A DNA stretch of 64,000 bases from Streptomyces cyaneogriseus subsp. noncyanogenus (GTDB lineage: Bacteria > Actinomycetota > Actinomycetes > Streptomycetales > Streptomycetaceae). Below the pieces are notes generated by a model. That model worked only from the letters and a program-made list of their open reading frames with translations, did no database searches and was not told the DNA's origin. Both the position numbers and the translations under genes were made by a program. The DNA is taken from assembly GCF_000931445.1 (NCBI RefSeq), contig NZ_CP010849.1, positions 3,906,001 to 3,970,000 of the forward strand, read 5' to 3'. This document shows positions 1 through 9,492 of the stretch, piece after piece (the first letter of the stretch is position 1; the number at the start of each line of letters is the position of its first letter).

Positions 1-344
1 TCGTGGCGGTCGCCGACGGTGAGGGTGCCGGTGGGTTCGAAGAGGAGGATCTCGGTGGGGACGGGGGCGTACGGCTTGTGCTCCGTGCCGCGCGGCACCG
101 TGAAGACCGAGCCCTTCGGCAGGACGACCGTGCGTTCGCCGGCCGGCTCCCGCAGGCCGATGCGGAGTTCCCCGGACAGGACGAGGAAGAACTCGTCGGT
201 GTGGTCGTGGACGTGCCAGACGTGTTCGCCTTCCACCTTGGCGACGCGGACGTCGTAGTCGTTGACGGCGGTGACGATGCGGGGGCTCCACTGCTCGTCG
301 AAGGAGGTGAGGGCGGCGGCGAGAGAGATCGGTTCCTGGGTCAT
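1..344 (-). CDS. Cupin-domain protein (3' end off window)
   Basis: Reading from ATG at 342-344 on the minus strand gives 114 codons and then runs off the left edge, so the C-terminus is missing. The visible part is a small single-domain cupin: the metal-binding motif 1 is seen as HVHDHTDEFF followed by SGEL, and motif 2 as VPRGTEHKPYAP, with an acidic/hydrophobic strand between. Such proteins bind a divalent metal in a beta-barrel; the substrate cannot be told. An upstream ATG at 350-352 is followed by an in-frame stop, which fixes the start. It is divergent from the GlxA-type regulator 51 bp away, which may control it. Confidence 0.85.
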   Translation of the reverse strand, partial: MTQEPISLAAALTSFDEQWSPRIVTAVNDYDVRVAKVEGEHVWHVHDHTDEFFLVLSGELRIGLREPAGERTVVLPKGSVFTVPRGTEHKPYAPVPTEILLFEPTGTLTVGDRH

Positions 345-395
345 GCGGTCATCCTCGGGGTATCCCGCGCACCGCACGAGTGCTAGGAATCGCAC

Positions 396-1409
396 ATGCC
401 GCAAGGATTCTCTCAACCCGCCCGGGCCGTGCGTCCGCACCGCGTGGCCGTGATCGTCGATGAGGGCACCAACCCGTTCGAGGTGGGCGTCGCCACCGAG
501 CTGTTCGGGCTGCCGCGGCCCGAGCTGGGGGCCGACGGCCCGCTGTACGAGGTGACGCTGTGCACGCCGGATCCGCAGGTGCGGATGAACCACGGCTTCT
601 TCACGCTGACCGGCGTGCCGGGCCTGGAGGCGGCGGACGACGCCGACACCCTCGTCGTACCGGGCCGTCCGGACAACGTCGTCCCGCGTGGGGAGGCCGT
701 CCTGGACGCGATCCGCCGCACGCACGCGCGCGGGGCCCGCGTGGTGAGTTTCTGCACCGGCACCTTCGCGCTCGCCGAGGCCGGGCTGCTGGACGGGCGC
801 CGGGCGACGACCCACTGGATGTGGGCGGAGTCCTTCCGCGCGCTGCACCCGGGGGTCGTGCTGGAGCCGGACGTGCTCTTCGTCGACGAGGGCGACCTCC
901 TCACCGCCGCGGGCAGCGCCGCCGCGCTGGATCTGGGGCTGCACCTGTGGCGGCTCGACCACGGCGCGGAGGTCGCCAACGCCGTCTCCCGGCGGCTGGT
1001 GTTCGCCGCGCACCGCGACGGCGGGCAGCGGCAGTTCGTGGAGCGGCCGGTGCCCGCCGTGCCCGACGAGTCGCTGGCACCGCTGCTGGTCTGGGCGCAG
1101 GAGCGGCTGGACCAGCCGCTGACGGTGGCGGATCTGGCGGCCCGCGCGGCGGTCTCCCCGGCCACGCTGCACCGGCGGTTCCGGGCGCAGCTCGGGACGA
1201 CGCCGCTCGCCTGGCTGACGGCCGAGCGGGTCACGCTCGCGCGGCGGCTGATCGAGCGCGGGGAGGTACGGCTGGACGTGGTGGCCGCCCGGTGCGGCCT
1301 CGGCACCGCCGCGAACCTGCGGGCGCGGCTGCGGCGGGAGACCGGACTCAGCCCGTCGGCCTACCGGCGGCGTTTCGCACCGGCCGCCGGGGAACCGCTC
1401 CGTGCATGA
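396..1409 (+). CDS. GlxA-family transcriptional regulator (DJ-1/PfpI + AraC HTH)
   Basis: The 337-residue protein has an N-terminal DJ-1/PfpI-like domain (about residues 8-195, nucleophile-elbow region SFCTGTFALAEAG) and a C-terminal AraC-type double helix-turn-helix (about 225-325, with LAARAAVSPATLHRRFR and a second HTH ending in LSPSAYRRRF). This is the normal domain order and length for GlxA/FtrA regulators, which sense an unknown small ligand. The ATG has AGGA 8 bp upstream. It overlaps the next gene by 4 bp (ATGA), so the two are probably co-transcribed, and it is divergent from the cupin gene, a plausible target. Confidence 0.92.
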   Translation: MPQGFSQPARAVRPHRVAVIVDEGTNPFEVGVATELFGLPRPELGADGPLYEVTLCTPDPQVRMNHGFFTLTGVPGLEAADDADTLVVPGRPDNVVPRGEAVLDAIRRTHARGARVVSFCTGTFALAEAGLLDGRRATTHWMWAESFRALHPGVVLEPDVLFVDEGDLLTAAGSAAALDLGLHLWRLDHGAEVANAVSRRLVFAAHRDGGQRQFVERPVPAVPDESLAPLLVWAQERLDQPLTVADLAARAAVSPATLHRRFRAQLGTTPLAWLTAERVTLARRLIERGEVRLDVVAARCGLGTAANLRARLRRETGLSPSAYRRRFAPAAGEPLRA

Positions 1410-1900
1410 GATTCCTCGTGTACGACCGGCTCCTCGGCTTCGGCGACGACTACTGGATCGAGGACGACCGCGGCAACAGGGTCTTCCTCGTCGACGGCAA
1501 GGCGATGCGCCTGCGGGACAGGTGGGAGCTGAAGGACGCCCGGGGGCGGGTCCTGATCGACATCCGGCAGAAGATGCTCGCCCTGCGGGACACGATGGTG
1601 ATCGAGCGGGGCGGCGAGCCGCTGGCCCGGATCAAGCGCAAGCGGCTGTCGCTGCTGCGCAACCACTACCGGGTGGCGCTGGCCGACGGGAACGAGCTGG
1701 ACGTCAGCGGCCGGATCCTCGACCGGGAGTTCGCCATCGAGTACGACGGCGAACTGCTGGCCGTCGTCTCCCGGCGGCTGCTGACCGTGCGGGACACCTA
1801 CGGCGTGGACATCGTCCGCGAGGACGCCGATCCGGCGCTGCTCATCGCGGTGACGGTGTGCGTGATCCACCTGTCGGAGAAGGAGCGCGAGGAGGGCTGA
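1406..1900 (+). CDS. LURP-one-related (DUF567) family protein
   Basis: The 164-residue product consists of repeated short beta-strands of the LURP-one/Tubby-like fold: patterns such as WIEDDRGNRVFLVDGK, WELKDARGRVLIDIRQK and repeated L-x-x-D/R-D turns run through the whole length. The fold is shared with phospholipid scramblases; the bacterial function is unknown. Start is the ATG at 1406, overlapping the stop of the upstream regulator by 4 bp. The end of the protein is charged (SEKEREEG). Confidence 0.82.
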   Translation: MRFLVYDRLLGFGDDYWIEDDRGNRVFLVDGKAMRLRDRWELKDARGRVLIDIRQKMLALRDTMVIERGGEPLARIKRKRLSLLRNHYRVALADGNELDVSGRILDREFAIEYDGELLAVVSRRLLTVRDTYGVDIVREDADPALLIAVTVCVIHLSEKEREEG

Positions 1901-1927
1901 CGCCCCCGGTCCGGCGCGGTCACCGGC

Positions 1928-1959
1928 CCGGCGCGACTACCGGCGCGACTACCGGCGCG
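1928..1959. repeat. 12-bp tandem repeat across a stop codon
   Basis: The unit CCGGCGCGACTA occurs at 1928-1939 and 1940-1951, with a partial copy at 1952-1959. On the minus strand each full unit carries an in-frame TAG, so the carbon-nitrogen hydrolase gene has its stop at 1949-1951 and a second identical in-frame stop 12 bp later. Confidence 0.9.
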
Positions 1960-2767
1960 GCGGTGCGTCCAGTCCCAGGACGCGGTCCTTCAGGGCCGGG
2001 AAGCGCTCCCGGGTGGCCGCCACCGTCGCCGGGTCGAACTCCACGGTGAGGACCTGCTCGTCCGGGCCCGCCTCCGCGAGCACCTCGCCCCAGGGATCGA
2101 CCACGATCGAGTGGCCGGCCTGCGGAACTCCCGCGTGCGTACCGGCTGTTCCGCACGCGAGGACGAACGCCTGGTTCTCGACCGCCCGGGCCCGGGCCAG
2201 CAGCGTCCAGTGCGACCGGCGGCGCTCGGGCCAGCCCGCCGGGACGACGAGCGTCTCGGCACCGGCGGCGACCAGCCCGCGGAAGAGCTCGGGGAAACGC
2301 AGGTCGTAGCAGGTCGCCACGCCGAGGGTGGTGTGCGGCAGACGGGCCGTCACCAGCTCGCTGCCGGCGGCCATCAGCACCGCCTCGCCCTTGTCGAAGC
2401 CGAAGCGGTGGATCTTGCGGTACGCGGCGGCCAGGTCACCGGAGGGGGAGAAGAGGAGGGAGGTGTTGTAGAGGGGGCCGTCCCCCGCGGCCGGGTCACC
2501 GGCCGGGGCGCGCTCGGGGATCGAGCCCGCGTGCAGCCACACGCCCGCGTCGCTCGCCGCCTCGGCCATCGCCTCGTACGTGGGTCCCCGCAGCGGCTCG
2601 GCCCCGGCGCCGAAGTCCTCGAAGGCGAAGGCACCGGTGGTCCACAGCTCCGGGAGGACGACGAGGTCGGCGCCCGACTGTTCCCGTACCAGGCAGGCCA
2701 CGCGCCGACGGCGCGAGGCGACCGGTTCCGCCTCGTCCACGGCGATCTGGATCAGAGAAGCGCGCAC
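1949..2767 (-). CDS. Carbon-nitrogen hydrolase (nitrilase superfamily, omega-amidase-like)
   Basis: The 272-residue enzyme begins with GTG at 2765-2767 (VRASLIQIAVDEAEP), where similarity to the family starts; the longer upstream frame is not family-like. The Glu-Lys-Cys triad is visible: Glu in VVLPELW, Lys in YRKIHRFGFDKGE and Cys in VATCYDLRFPELFR. The CYDLRFPELFR signature and the length fit the YafV/Nit2 branch, which hydrolyses omega-amides such as 2-oxoglutaramate and clears deaminated glutathione or related by-products. The exact substrate is inferred. It stands alone on the minus strand and ends in a tandem repeat carrying two stops. Confidence 0.88.
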   Translation of the reverse strand: MRASLIQIAVDEAEPVASRRRRVACLVREQSGADLVVLPELWTTGAFAFEDFGAGAEPLRGPTYEAMAEAASDAGVWLHAGSIPERAPAGDPAAGDGPLYNTSLLFSPSGDLAAAYRKIHRFGFDKGEAVLMAAGSELVTARLPHTTLGVATCYDLRFPELFRGLVAAGAETLVVPAGWPERRRSHWTLLARARAVENQAFVLACGTAGTHAGVPQAGHSIVVDPWGEVLAEAGPDEQVLTVEFDPATVAATRERFPALKDRVLGLDAPPRR

Positions 2768-2865
2768 ACTACCACCGTCCTGGCCATCGAGCCGTCCACA
2801 CGGGCCCCCGCACGGCCTACGATCGTCACACGAAAGCACTGCCGGGGTGCCGCACAGCAGCGTAA

Positions 2866-2926
2866 CTTGGGGGTCCCCCCTGCTCGAAGCACGCGCGCAG
2901 CGGAGCGAGAGCTCGGGGGAGACCGA
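2866..2926. repeat. Dispersed inverted-repeat element upstream of a mycothiol enzyme gene
   Basis: The stretch contains GGGGGTCCCCCC, then GCTCGAAGC, GCGGAGCGAGAGCTCGGGGGA: short G/C arms that can fold into a long hairpin. A shorter relative (GGGGTCCCCCTGCTCC...GGAGCTCGGG) is at about 10767-10796. I know similar elements as frequent intergenic repeats in Streptomyces; no function is established. Confidence 0.6.
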
Positions 2927-3008
2927 AGACGCCCGCCGAGTGCAGCCACCTCCCACTGGCACCGCCGCCACAACTGCCCGTGTACCGACCGCCGAGGGGT
3001 CCCGTTCC

Positions 3009-3833
3009 GTGAGTCTGCATCCCACCCTCCAGCCCTACGCCGATGCCTGGACCCACTCCATCGAGGCGATATCCGAGCTGGTCCAGCCGCTCGTGGAGGG
3101 CGAATGGAACCGGCGGACACCGTGCCCGGGGTGGTCGGTCCGGGACGTGGTCTCCCATCTCATCGGGCTGGACTCGGAGATGCTCGGTGACCCGCGTCCC
3201 ATCCACACGCTGCCGCGCGACCTGTTCCACGTCGCCACCGACCACCAGCGGTACATGGAGTTGCAGGTCGACGTCCGCCGCCACCACACGGCGCCGGAGA
3301 TGACCTCCGAGCTGGAGTACATGATCATCCGCCGCAATCGCCAGCTCCGCAACGACAACCGCGACCCCGGCGCCAGGGTGCGCGGTCCGTTCGGCTCCGA
3401 CCTGACCCTGGAGGAGTCCATGCGGCGGCACGCCTTCGACGTGTGGGTGCACGAGCAGGACCTGCGCACCGCCCTCGGCCGCCCCGGCAACCTCGACTCC
3501 CCCGGCGCCCACGTCACCCGGGACGTGCTGCTCGACGAGCTGCCCCGGGTCGTCGCCGAGGACGCGCACGCGCCGCGCAGCTCGGCCGTGGTGGTGGACG
3601 TCCACGGCCCGGTGGAGTTCCTGCGCACGGTGCGGGTGGACATCCAAGGCCGCGGCACCCTGGAGACGGCCCCCGCGCTCGGGCCGGCCGCCTCGCTCTC
3701 CCTCGACTGGGAGACCTATGTGCGCCTGGCGTGCGGCCGGGTCACGCCCGAGGCGGTGGCGGACCGCGTGAAGACGGACGGCGACCAGGAGCTGGCGGCG
3801 GCCATCCTGCGCAACTTCACGGTCACCAAGTAG
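3009..3833 (+). CDS. Maleylpyruvate isomerase-family mycothiol-dependent enzyme
   Basis: The 274-residue protein has the DinB/MDMPI four-helix fold. The metal-binding histidines are seen in VVSHLIGLDSE and RRHAFDVWVHEQDLR, and the N-terminal CPGWSVRDVVSHL motif is typical of the mycothiol-dependent family. A C-terminal alpha/beta domain follows (about 185-274). These enzymes use mycothiol as thiol cofactor for isomerisation or S-transfer; the substrate is not predictable. The GTG start at 3009 follows GAGGGG; an upstream in-frame extension overlaps the divergent hydrolase gene and is rejected. Confidence 0.87.
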   Translation: MSLHPTLQPYADAWTHSIEAISELVQPLVEGEWNRRTPCPGWSVRDVVSHLIGLDSEMLGDPRPIHTLPRDLFHVATDHQRYMELQVDVRRHHTAPEMTSELEYMIIRRNRQLRNDNRDPGARVRGPFGSDLTLEESMRRHAFDVWVHEQDLRTALGRPGNLDSPGAHVTRDVLLDELPRVVAEDAHAPRSSAVVVDVHGPVEFLRTVRVDIQGRGTLETAPALGPAASLSLDWETYVRLACGRVTPEAVADRVKTDGDQELAAAILRNFTVTK

Positions 3834-3902
3834 GCCGCGCCCACCGGGCGGCCGGAGCACCGGGGGCGCCGCGCCCGCCGGGATCCCCGGCCCCGGCAGG
3901 CA

Positions 3903-5201
3903 TCAGGCGGGGACGTGCACGGTCTCCACCCGGCTCGCCACCAGCCGCTCCCGCTCCCGCCGGGCCGCGCGCCTGCGCAGCCGCAGGATCTGGACGACGC
4001 CGAGCGCCTGGAGGACGAACACGGAGGAGAAGGCGACGGTGTAGTCGTCCCCGGTGGCGTCCAGCAGCACGCCGATGGCGAAGAGCGTGGTCATCGAGGC
4101 GACGAAGCCGCCCATGTTCGTGATCCCGGACGCCGTGCCCTGCCGCTCCGGCGGGTTGGCCGGCCGCGCGAAGTCGAAGCCGATCATCGACGCCGGGCCG
4201 CACGCGCCCAGCACCACGCAGAGCGCGATCAGCAGCCCCATCGGCGCGTGCGCACCGGGCCAGGCCAGGGTCGCCGCCCACAGCAGGGCCGTCGCGCCCA
4301 CCGTGCCCAGCGCCAGCGGCAGCCGCGCCCCGTGGTGCCGGGCGACGACCTGGCCGTAGACCAGGCCGACCACCATGTTCGACAGCACGACCAGGGTGAG
4401 CAGTTCACCGGCGGTGGCCCGGGACAGGCCCTGCGCCTCGACCAGGAACGGCAGGCCCCACAGCAGCAGGAAGACCATCCCGGGGAACTGGGTGGTGAAG
4501 TGCACCCACAGTCCGAGCCGGGTCCCAGGCTCCCGCCACGACCGGACGATCTGCCGCCGTACGTAGGCGGCCCCCTGGTGGCCGGGCGGCTCCGGCTCGT
4601 ACCCCTCGGGGTGGTCCTTCAGGAACAGCAGCAGCAGGACGAAGACGGCGACGCCCGCCAGCGCGCTCCCGGCGAACGCGGCGGTCCAGCCGATGCCGTG
4701 CAGCAGCCGGGCCAGGACGAGGGTGGAGACGAGGTTGCCCGCCATGCCGGCGAGTCCCGCGAGCTGGCCGACCAGCGGCCCGCGGCGGGCGGGGAACCAG
4801 CGGGTGCCCAGCCGCAGCACGCTGATGAAGGTCATCGCGTCACCGCAGCCCAGCAGCGCCCGCGAGGCGAGCGCCGTGCCGTACGACGGGGAGAAGGCGA
4901 AGCCGAGTTGTCCCGCCGTGAACAGCACCACGCCGAGGCCCAGCACCTTCTTGGTGCCGAGCCGGTCGACGAGCAGGCCGACGGGTATCTGCATGCCCGC
5001 GTAGACCAGGAGCTGGAGGATGGAGAAGGTGGACAGGGCGGAGGCGCCCACGTGGAAGCGGTCGGCGGCGTCGAGGCCGGCCACCCCCAGCGAGGTGCGG
5101 AAGATGACGGCGACGAAGTAGACGGCGACGCCGACGCTCCACACGGCGATCGCGCGCCGGCCGCCCGGCGGATCGGCGGGCAGGGTGGTGGAGCCGCTCA
5201 T
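3903..5201 (-). CDS. MFS transporter
   Basis: The 432-residue integral membrane protein has the usual twelve hydrophobic segments in two halves, with the N-half loop LLVDRLGTKKVLGLG (MFS signature A type) after TM2. The central loop near DHPEGYEPEPPG is charged. It resembles the ACS-like major facilitator branch (nitrate/sialate/hexuronate/phthalate). Start ATG at 5199-5201 overlaps the stop of the GntR regulator by 4 bp, making a gntR-MFS operon in which the transported solute is probably the GntR effector or its precursor. Confidence 0.9.
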   Translation of the reverse strand: MSGSTTLPADPPGGRRAIAVWSVGVAVYFVAVIFRTSLGVAGLDAADRFHVGASALSTFSILQLLVYAGMQIPVGLLVDRLGTKKVLGLGVVLFTAGQLGFAFSPSYGTALASRALLGCGDAMTFISVLRLGTRWFPARRGPLVGQLAGLAGMAGNLVSTLVLARLLHGIGWTAAFAGSALAGVAVFVLLLLFLKDHPEGYEPEPPGHQGAAYVRRQIVRSWREPGTRLGLWVHFTTQFPGMVFLLLWGLPFLVEAQGLSRATAGELLTLVVLSNMVVGLVYGQVVARHHGARLPLALGTVGATALLWAATLAWPGAHAPMGLLIALCVVLGACGPASMIGFDFARPANPPERQGTASGITNMGGFVASMTTLFAIGVLLDATGDDYTVAFSSVFVLQALGVVQILRLRRRAARRERERLVASRVETVHVPA

Positions 5202-5848
5202 CGGACCTCCCCCCGGGCCAGGTGGGAGAACCAGCTCACATGGCGGTGGACGACGGCGACGGCCGCCTCCGCGTCCCCGGCGCGCAGCGCGTCGAGGATC
5301 TCCCCGTGCTCGGCGAGGGTCTTGGCGATCCGGTCGGGGTGGGAGTGCATGACCGCGACGCCCATCCGCAACTGCCGGTCGCGGAGCTGGTCGTAGAGCT
5401 TGGAGAGGATCTCGTTGCCACCGCTGCGGACGATCTCCGCGTGGAAGGAGCGGTCGGTGACGGCCGCGGCGGCCAGGTCGCCCGCGGCGGCCTGCTCCTT
5501 CTGCCGGGCCAGCAGGTGCTCCAGCCGTTCGATCAGCCCGGGCGGGGCGGGGACGGCCTTGCGCGCCGCGTGCTCCTCCACCAGCAGCCGGGTCTCCACG
5601 ACATCGGCGATCTCCTGCGCCGAGACGGGCAGGACCAGGGCGCCCTTCTTGGGGTAGAGCCGGAGCAGCCCCTCGACCTCCAGCCGCAGCAGCGCCTCCC
5701 GCACCGGGGTGCGGGAGACCCCCACCGCCTCGGCGAGCTCGCCCTCGGTGAGCAGGGTGCCGCCCTCGTAACGGCGTTCCAGGACGCCCTGCTTGACGTG
5801 TGTGTAGACGCGGTCGGCGGCGGGGGGTTGCTTCACGGCCATGGTCAT
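5198..5848 (-). CDS. GntR-family regulator (FCD/FadR subfamily)
   Basis: From the chosen ATG (5846-5848) the protein is 216 residues; ATGs at 5842 and 5881 are alternatives. It has an N-terminal winged HTH (residues about 10-75, TEGELAEAVGVSRTPVREALLRLEVEGLL) and an FCD ligand-binding domain with the metal/effector helices (FHAEIVRSGGNEIL, HSHPDRIAKTLAEHGEIL, HRHVSWF). FCD regulators usually bind carboxylates. It is the first gene of the operon with the MFS transporter. The AT-richer sequence just upstream (TGTTGTATCTATCC on the minus strand) may hold the promoter/operator. Confidence 0.9.
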   Translation of the reverse strand: MTMAVKQPPAADRVYTHVKQGVLERRYEGGTLLTEGELAEAVGVSRTPVREALLRLEVEGLLRLYPKKGALVLPVSAQEIADVVETRLLVEEHAARKAVPAPPGLIERLEHLLARQKEQAAAGDLAAAAVTDRSFHAEIVRSGGNEILSKLYDQLRDRQLRMGVAVMHSHPDRIAKTLAEHGEILDALRAGDAEAAVAVVHRHVSWFSHLARGEVR

Positions 5849-6056
5849 GCCCACAGGATAGATACAACAGGTACGCATCACGGCACCCGTCCATCATGCG
5901 GACACCGTCGGCCGTATCCGGGGTACCCGCAAATTTGTCCGCCCCACGGCACAACCATCCGCACCGGCCATACGTCAGACAGACGCGGCCCCGTGCTGCT
6001 CGCACCTCAACCCGGCCGCGCACCCAGGGGCATTCAACGTAATCGGGGTAACTCTC

Positions 6057-6956
6057 TTGAAGATCGGCATTCAGGGCATCCGCCTGCACAGAGCCGTCGG
6101 CGTGGCCGTGACCACCGGCGCCATGCTCGCGACCGGCGTCCTCTCCGCGGCGCCCGCGCAGGCCGCCACGGCGCCCACGATCGCCGCCAAGGGCGGCTTC
6201 GTGATGAACAACGCCACCGGCAAGTCGCTCTACACCAAGGCCGCGGACACCAAGCGCTCCACGGGCTCGACGACCAAGATCATGACCGCCAAGGTCGTCC
6301 TCTCCCAGCCGAACCTCAACCTGGACGCCAAGGTCACGATCCAGAAGGCGTACAGCGACTACATCGTCTCGAAGACCGCCTCCTCGGCCCGGCTGATCGT
6401 CGGCGACAAGGTCACGGTCCGTCAGTTGCTGTACGGGCTGATGCTGCCGTCCGGCTGCGACGCGGCCTACGCGCTGGCCGACAAGTTCGGCACCGGCTCG
6501 ACCCGGGCCGCGCGCGTGAAGTCGTTCATCGGCAAGATGAACACCACCGCCAAGAGCCTGGGCCTGAAGAACACCCACTTCGACTCGTTCGACGGCATCG
6601 GCAACGGCGCGAACTACTCCACGCCGCGCGACCTGACGAAGCTGGCGAGCAGTGCGATGAAGAGCTCCACCTTCCGCACGATCGTCAAGACCAAGAAGTA
6701 CACGGCCAAGACGGTCACCAAGACCGGCAGCACCCGCACCATGGCGCCGTGGGTCAACACCAACACGCTGCTGAACAACTACAGCGGCACCATCGGCGTG
6801 AAGACGGGCTCCGGCCCCGAGGCCAAGTACTGCCTGGTCTTCGCCGCCACGCGCAACGGCAAGACCGTCATCGGCACGGTGCTGGCCTCCACCTCGGCGA
6901 CCCAGCGCGAGACGGACGCCAAGAAGCTGCTCACCTACGGCTTCAGCCGGGCCTGA
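6057..6956 (+). CDS. D-alanyl-D-alanine carboxypeptidase (S11, secreted)
   Basis: The 299-residue precursor starts with TTG at 6057 and has a Sec signal peptide (about 1-37, ending in AAPAQAATA). The penicillin-binding motifs are STTK (71-74, nucleophile Ser), SGC (132-134) and KTG (249-251), in S11 order and spacing. It would trim the terminal D-Ala of peptidoglycan stem peptides outside the membrane. SGC in place of the usual SGN is notable but I recall it in other streptomycete S11 enzymes. No C-terminal membrane anchor is seen, so it is probably released or loosely bound. Confidence 0.9.
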   Translation: MKIGIQGIRLHRAVGVAVTTGAMLATGVLSAAPAQAATAPTIAAKGGFVMNNATGKSLYTKAADTKRSTGSTTKIMTAKVVLSQPNLNLDAKVTIQKAYSDYIVSKTASSARLIVGDKVTVRQLLYGLMLPSGCDAAYALADKFGTGSTRAARVKSFIGKMNTTAKSLGLKNTHFDSFDGIGNGANYSTPRDLTKLASSAMKSSTFRTIVKTKKYTAKTVTKTGSTRTMAPWVNTNTLLNNYSGTIGVKTGSGPEAKYCLVFAATRNGKTVIGTVLASTSATQRETDAKKLLTYGFSRA

Positions 6957-6965
6957 GACCCCCAA

Positions 6966-6990
6966 GGGCCCGGCGCCGGACGCCGGGCCC
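6966..6990 (+). terminator. Hairpin after the carboxypeptidase gene
   Basis: Perfect 10-bp stem GGGCCCGGCG/CGCCGGGCCC with a 5-nt loop, starting 10 bp after the stop codon. There is no T-run, as is usual in Streptomyces. Confidence 0.75.
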
Positions 6991-7014
6991 CGGGGTGACC
7001 GGTCCGAGAGCCGC

Positions 7015-7048
7015 GAGGGGCCCGCCGCGATCCAGCGGCGGGCCCCTC
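7015..7048. terminator. Bidirectional terminator between convergent genes
   Basis: Perfect 14-bp stem (GAGGGGCCCGCCGC pairing with its complement) and a 6-nt loop lie between the carboxypeptidase gene and the end of the first bkd operon, so it can serve both strands. Confidence 0.85.
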
Positions 7049-7065
7049 GTGCCGTCTCCGGGCGC

Positions 7066-8490
7066 CTACGCCCAGGTGATCAGCCGCTTGGGCTGCTCCA
7101 GGATGGCCGCCACATCGGCGAGGACCTTGGAGCCCAGTTCCCCGTCGACCAGGCGGTGGTCGAAGGAGAGCGCCAGGGTGGTGACCTGACGGGGCTTCAC
7201 CTTGCCCTTGTGGACCCAGGGCTGGGGCTTGATCGCGCCGACCGCCAGGATCGCGGACTCGCCCGGGTTGAGGATCGGCGTACCGGTGTCGACGCCGAAG
7301 ACGCCGACGTTGGTGATGGTCACCGTGCCGCCCTGCATGGCCGCCGGTGAGGTCTTGCCCTCCCGGGCCGTGGTCACCAACTCGCCGAGCGCCTGCGCCA
7401 GTTGCGGGAGGGTCTTGGCGTGGGCGTCCTTGATGTTCGGGACGATCAGACCCCGGGGGGTCGCGGCGGCGATGCCCAGGTTGACGTAGTGCTTGACCAC
7501 GATCTCCTGGGCCGCCTCGTCCCAGGACGCGTTGATGTCCGGGTGGCGCTTGACGGCGACCAGCAGGGCCTTGGCGATCAGCAGGAGCGGGTTCACCCGC
7601 AGCCCGGCGAACTCCTTGTCCTGCTTCAACTCCTCGACCAGCTTCATCGTGCGGGTCACGTCCACCGTCACGAACTCCGTGACGTGCGGAGCGGTGAACG
7701 CGGAGCCGACCATCGCCGCCGCCGTCGCCTTGCGGACGCCCTTGACCGGGATACGGGTCTCGCGCGCGGTGTCGTACGTCACCGGCGCGAGGGCCGCCGG
7801 AGCGGCCACCGGGGCCGGCGCGGCCGGCTCGACCGCCGCCACCTGCTGCGGGACCGCCTGCCCGGCCGCCTGCGGGGCCGCCGCCGCGTGGACGTCCTCG
7901 CGGGTGATGACGCCGTCCGGGCCGGTCGGGGTGACCGTCGCCAGGTCGACGCCGAGGTCCTTGGCGAGCTTGCGCACGGGGGGCTTGGCCAGCGGACGCC
8001 GCCGGTCCGCCGGGCCGTGGCCGTTCAGCTCGGCCTGGACGGCCGCCGCCGCGGCCGGGACCGCCTGGTCCGCCGGCGCCTCCTGGGCGGGGGCCCCCGC
8101 GGCCTTGCGGGGGCGGCGGCGGGTCGAGGAGGTGGCCACGCCGTAGCCGACCAGGACCGGCTGGCGGCCCTGCGGCGCGGGCTCCTCGCCCCCCTCCGGC
8201 GCGGCGGGCGCCGGCTCGGGCGCGGCGGGCCCGGCCGGGCCGCCGACGTCCACCGTGATGATCGCCGTGCCCACGTCGACCGTGGTGCCCTCGGGGAAGC
8301 GCAGCTCGCGGACCACGCCGTCGTACGGGATGGGGAGCTCGACGGCCGCCTTGGCGGTCTCGACCTCGCACACCACCTGGCCGTCGGTGACGGTGTCACC
8401 GGGCTGGACGTACCACTTCAGGATCTCGGCCTCGGTGAGTCCCTCGCCCACGTCGGGCATCTTGAACTCGCGCACGGAGCCTTCCGTCAT
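7066..8490 (-). CDS. bkdC: Branched-chain 2-oxoacid dehydrogenase E2 (dihydrolipoamide acyltransferase), copy 1
   Basis: The 474-residue protein has an N-terminal lipoyl domain with the lipoylated lysine in VETAKAAVE (K47), an Ala/Pro-rich linker, a peripheral subunit-binding domain (PPVRKLAKDLGVDL...) and a catalytic acyltransferase domain ending with the active-site motif FDHRLVDG. It transfers the branched acyl group from E1 to CoA. Start ATG at 8490 is chosen because the lipoyl domain follows at once; GTG codons a few residues upstream are possible. Third gene of the E1alpha-E1beta-E2 operon, 19 bp after E1beta. No E3 (lipoamide dehydrogenase) gene is in the window. Confidence 0.93.
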   Translation of the reverse strand: MTEGSVREFKMPDVGEGLTEAEILKWYVQPGDTVTDGQVVCEVETAKAAVELPIPYDGVVRELRFPEGTTVDVGTAIITVDVGGPAGPAAPEPAPAAPEGGEEPAPQGRQPVLVGYGVATSSTRRRPRKAAGAPAQEAPADQAVPAAAAAVQAELNGHGPADRRRPLAKPPVRKLAKDLGVDLATVTPTGPDGVITREDVHAAAAPQAAGQAVPQQVAAVEPAAPAPVAAPAALAPVTYDTARETRIPVKGVRKATAAAMVGSAFTAPHVTEFVTVDVTRTMKLVEELKQDKEFAGLRVNPLLLIAKALLVAVKRHPDINASWDEAAQEIVVKHYVNLGIAAATPRGLIVPNIKDAHAKTLPQLAQALGELVTTAREGKTSPAAMQGGTVTITNVGVFGVDTGTPILNPGESAILAVGAIKPQPWVHKGKVKPRQVTTLALSFDHRLVDGELGSKVLADVAAILEQPKRLITWA

Positions 8491-8509
8491 CGTCGTCACG
8501 ACCCTCTCC

Positions 8510-9490
<981 letters not shown>

Positions 9491-9492
9491 GA

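Noticed and set aside
3903-6965. 1020-codon minus-strand frame covering the MFS gene and beyond
   Set aside because: Only the part 3903-5201 is the transporter; the upstream part reads across gntR and the carboxypeptidase gene in wrong frames.
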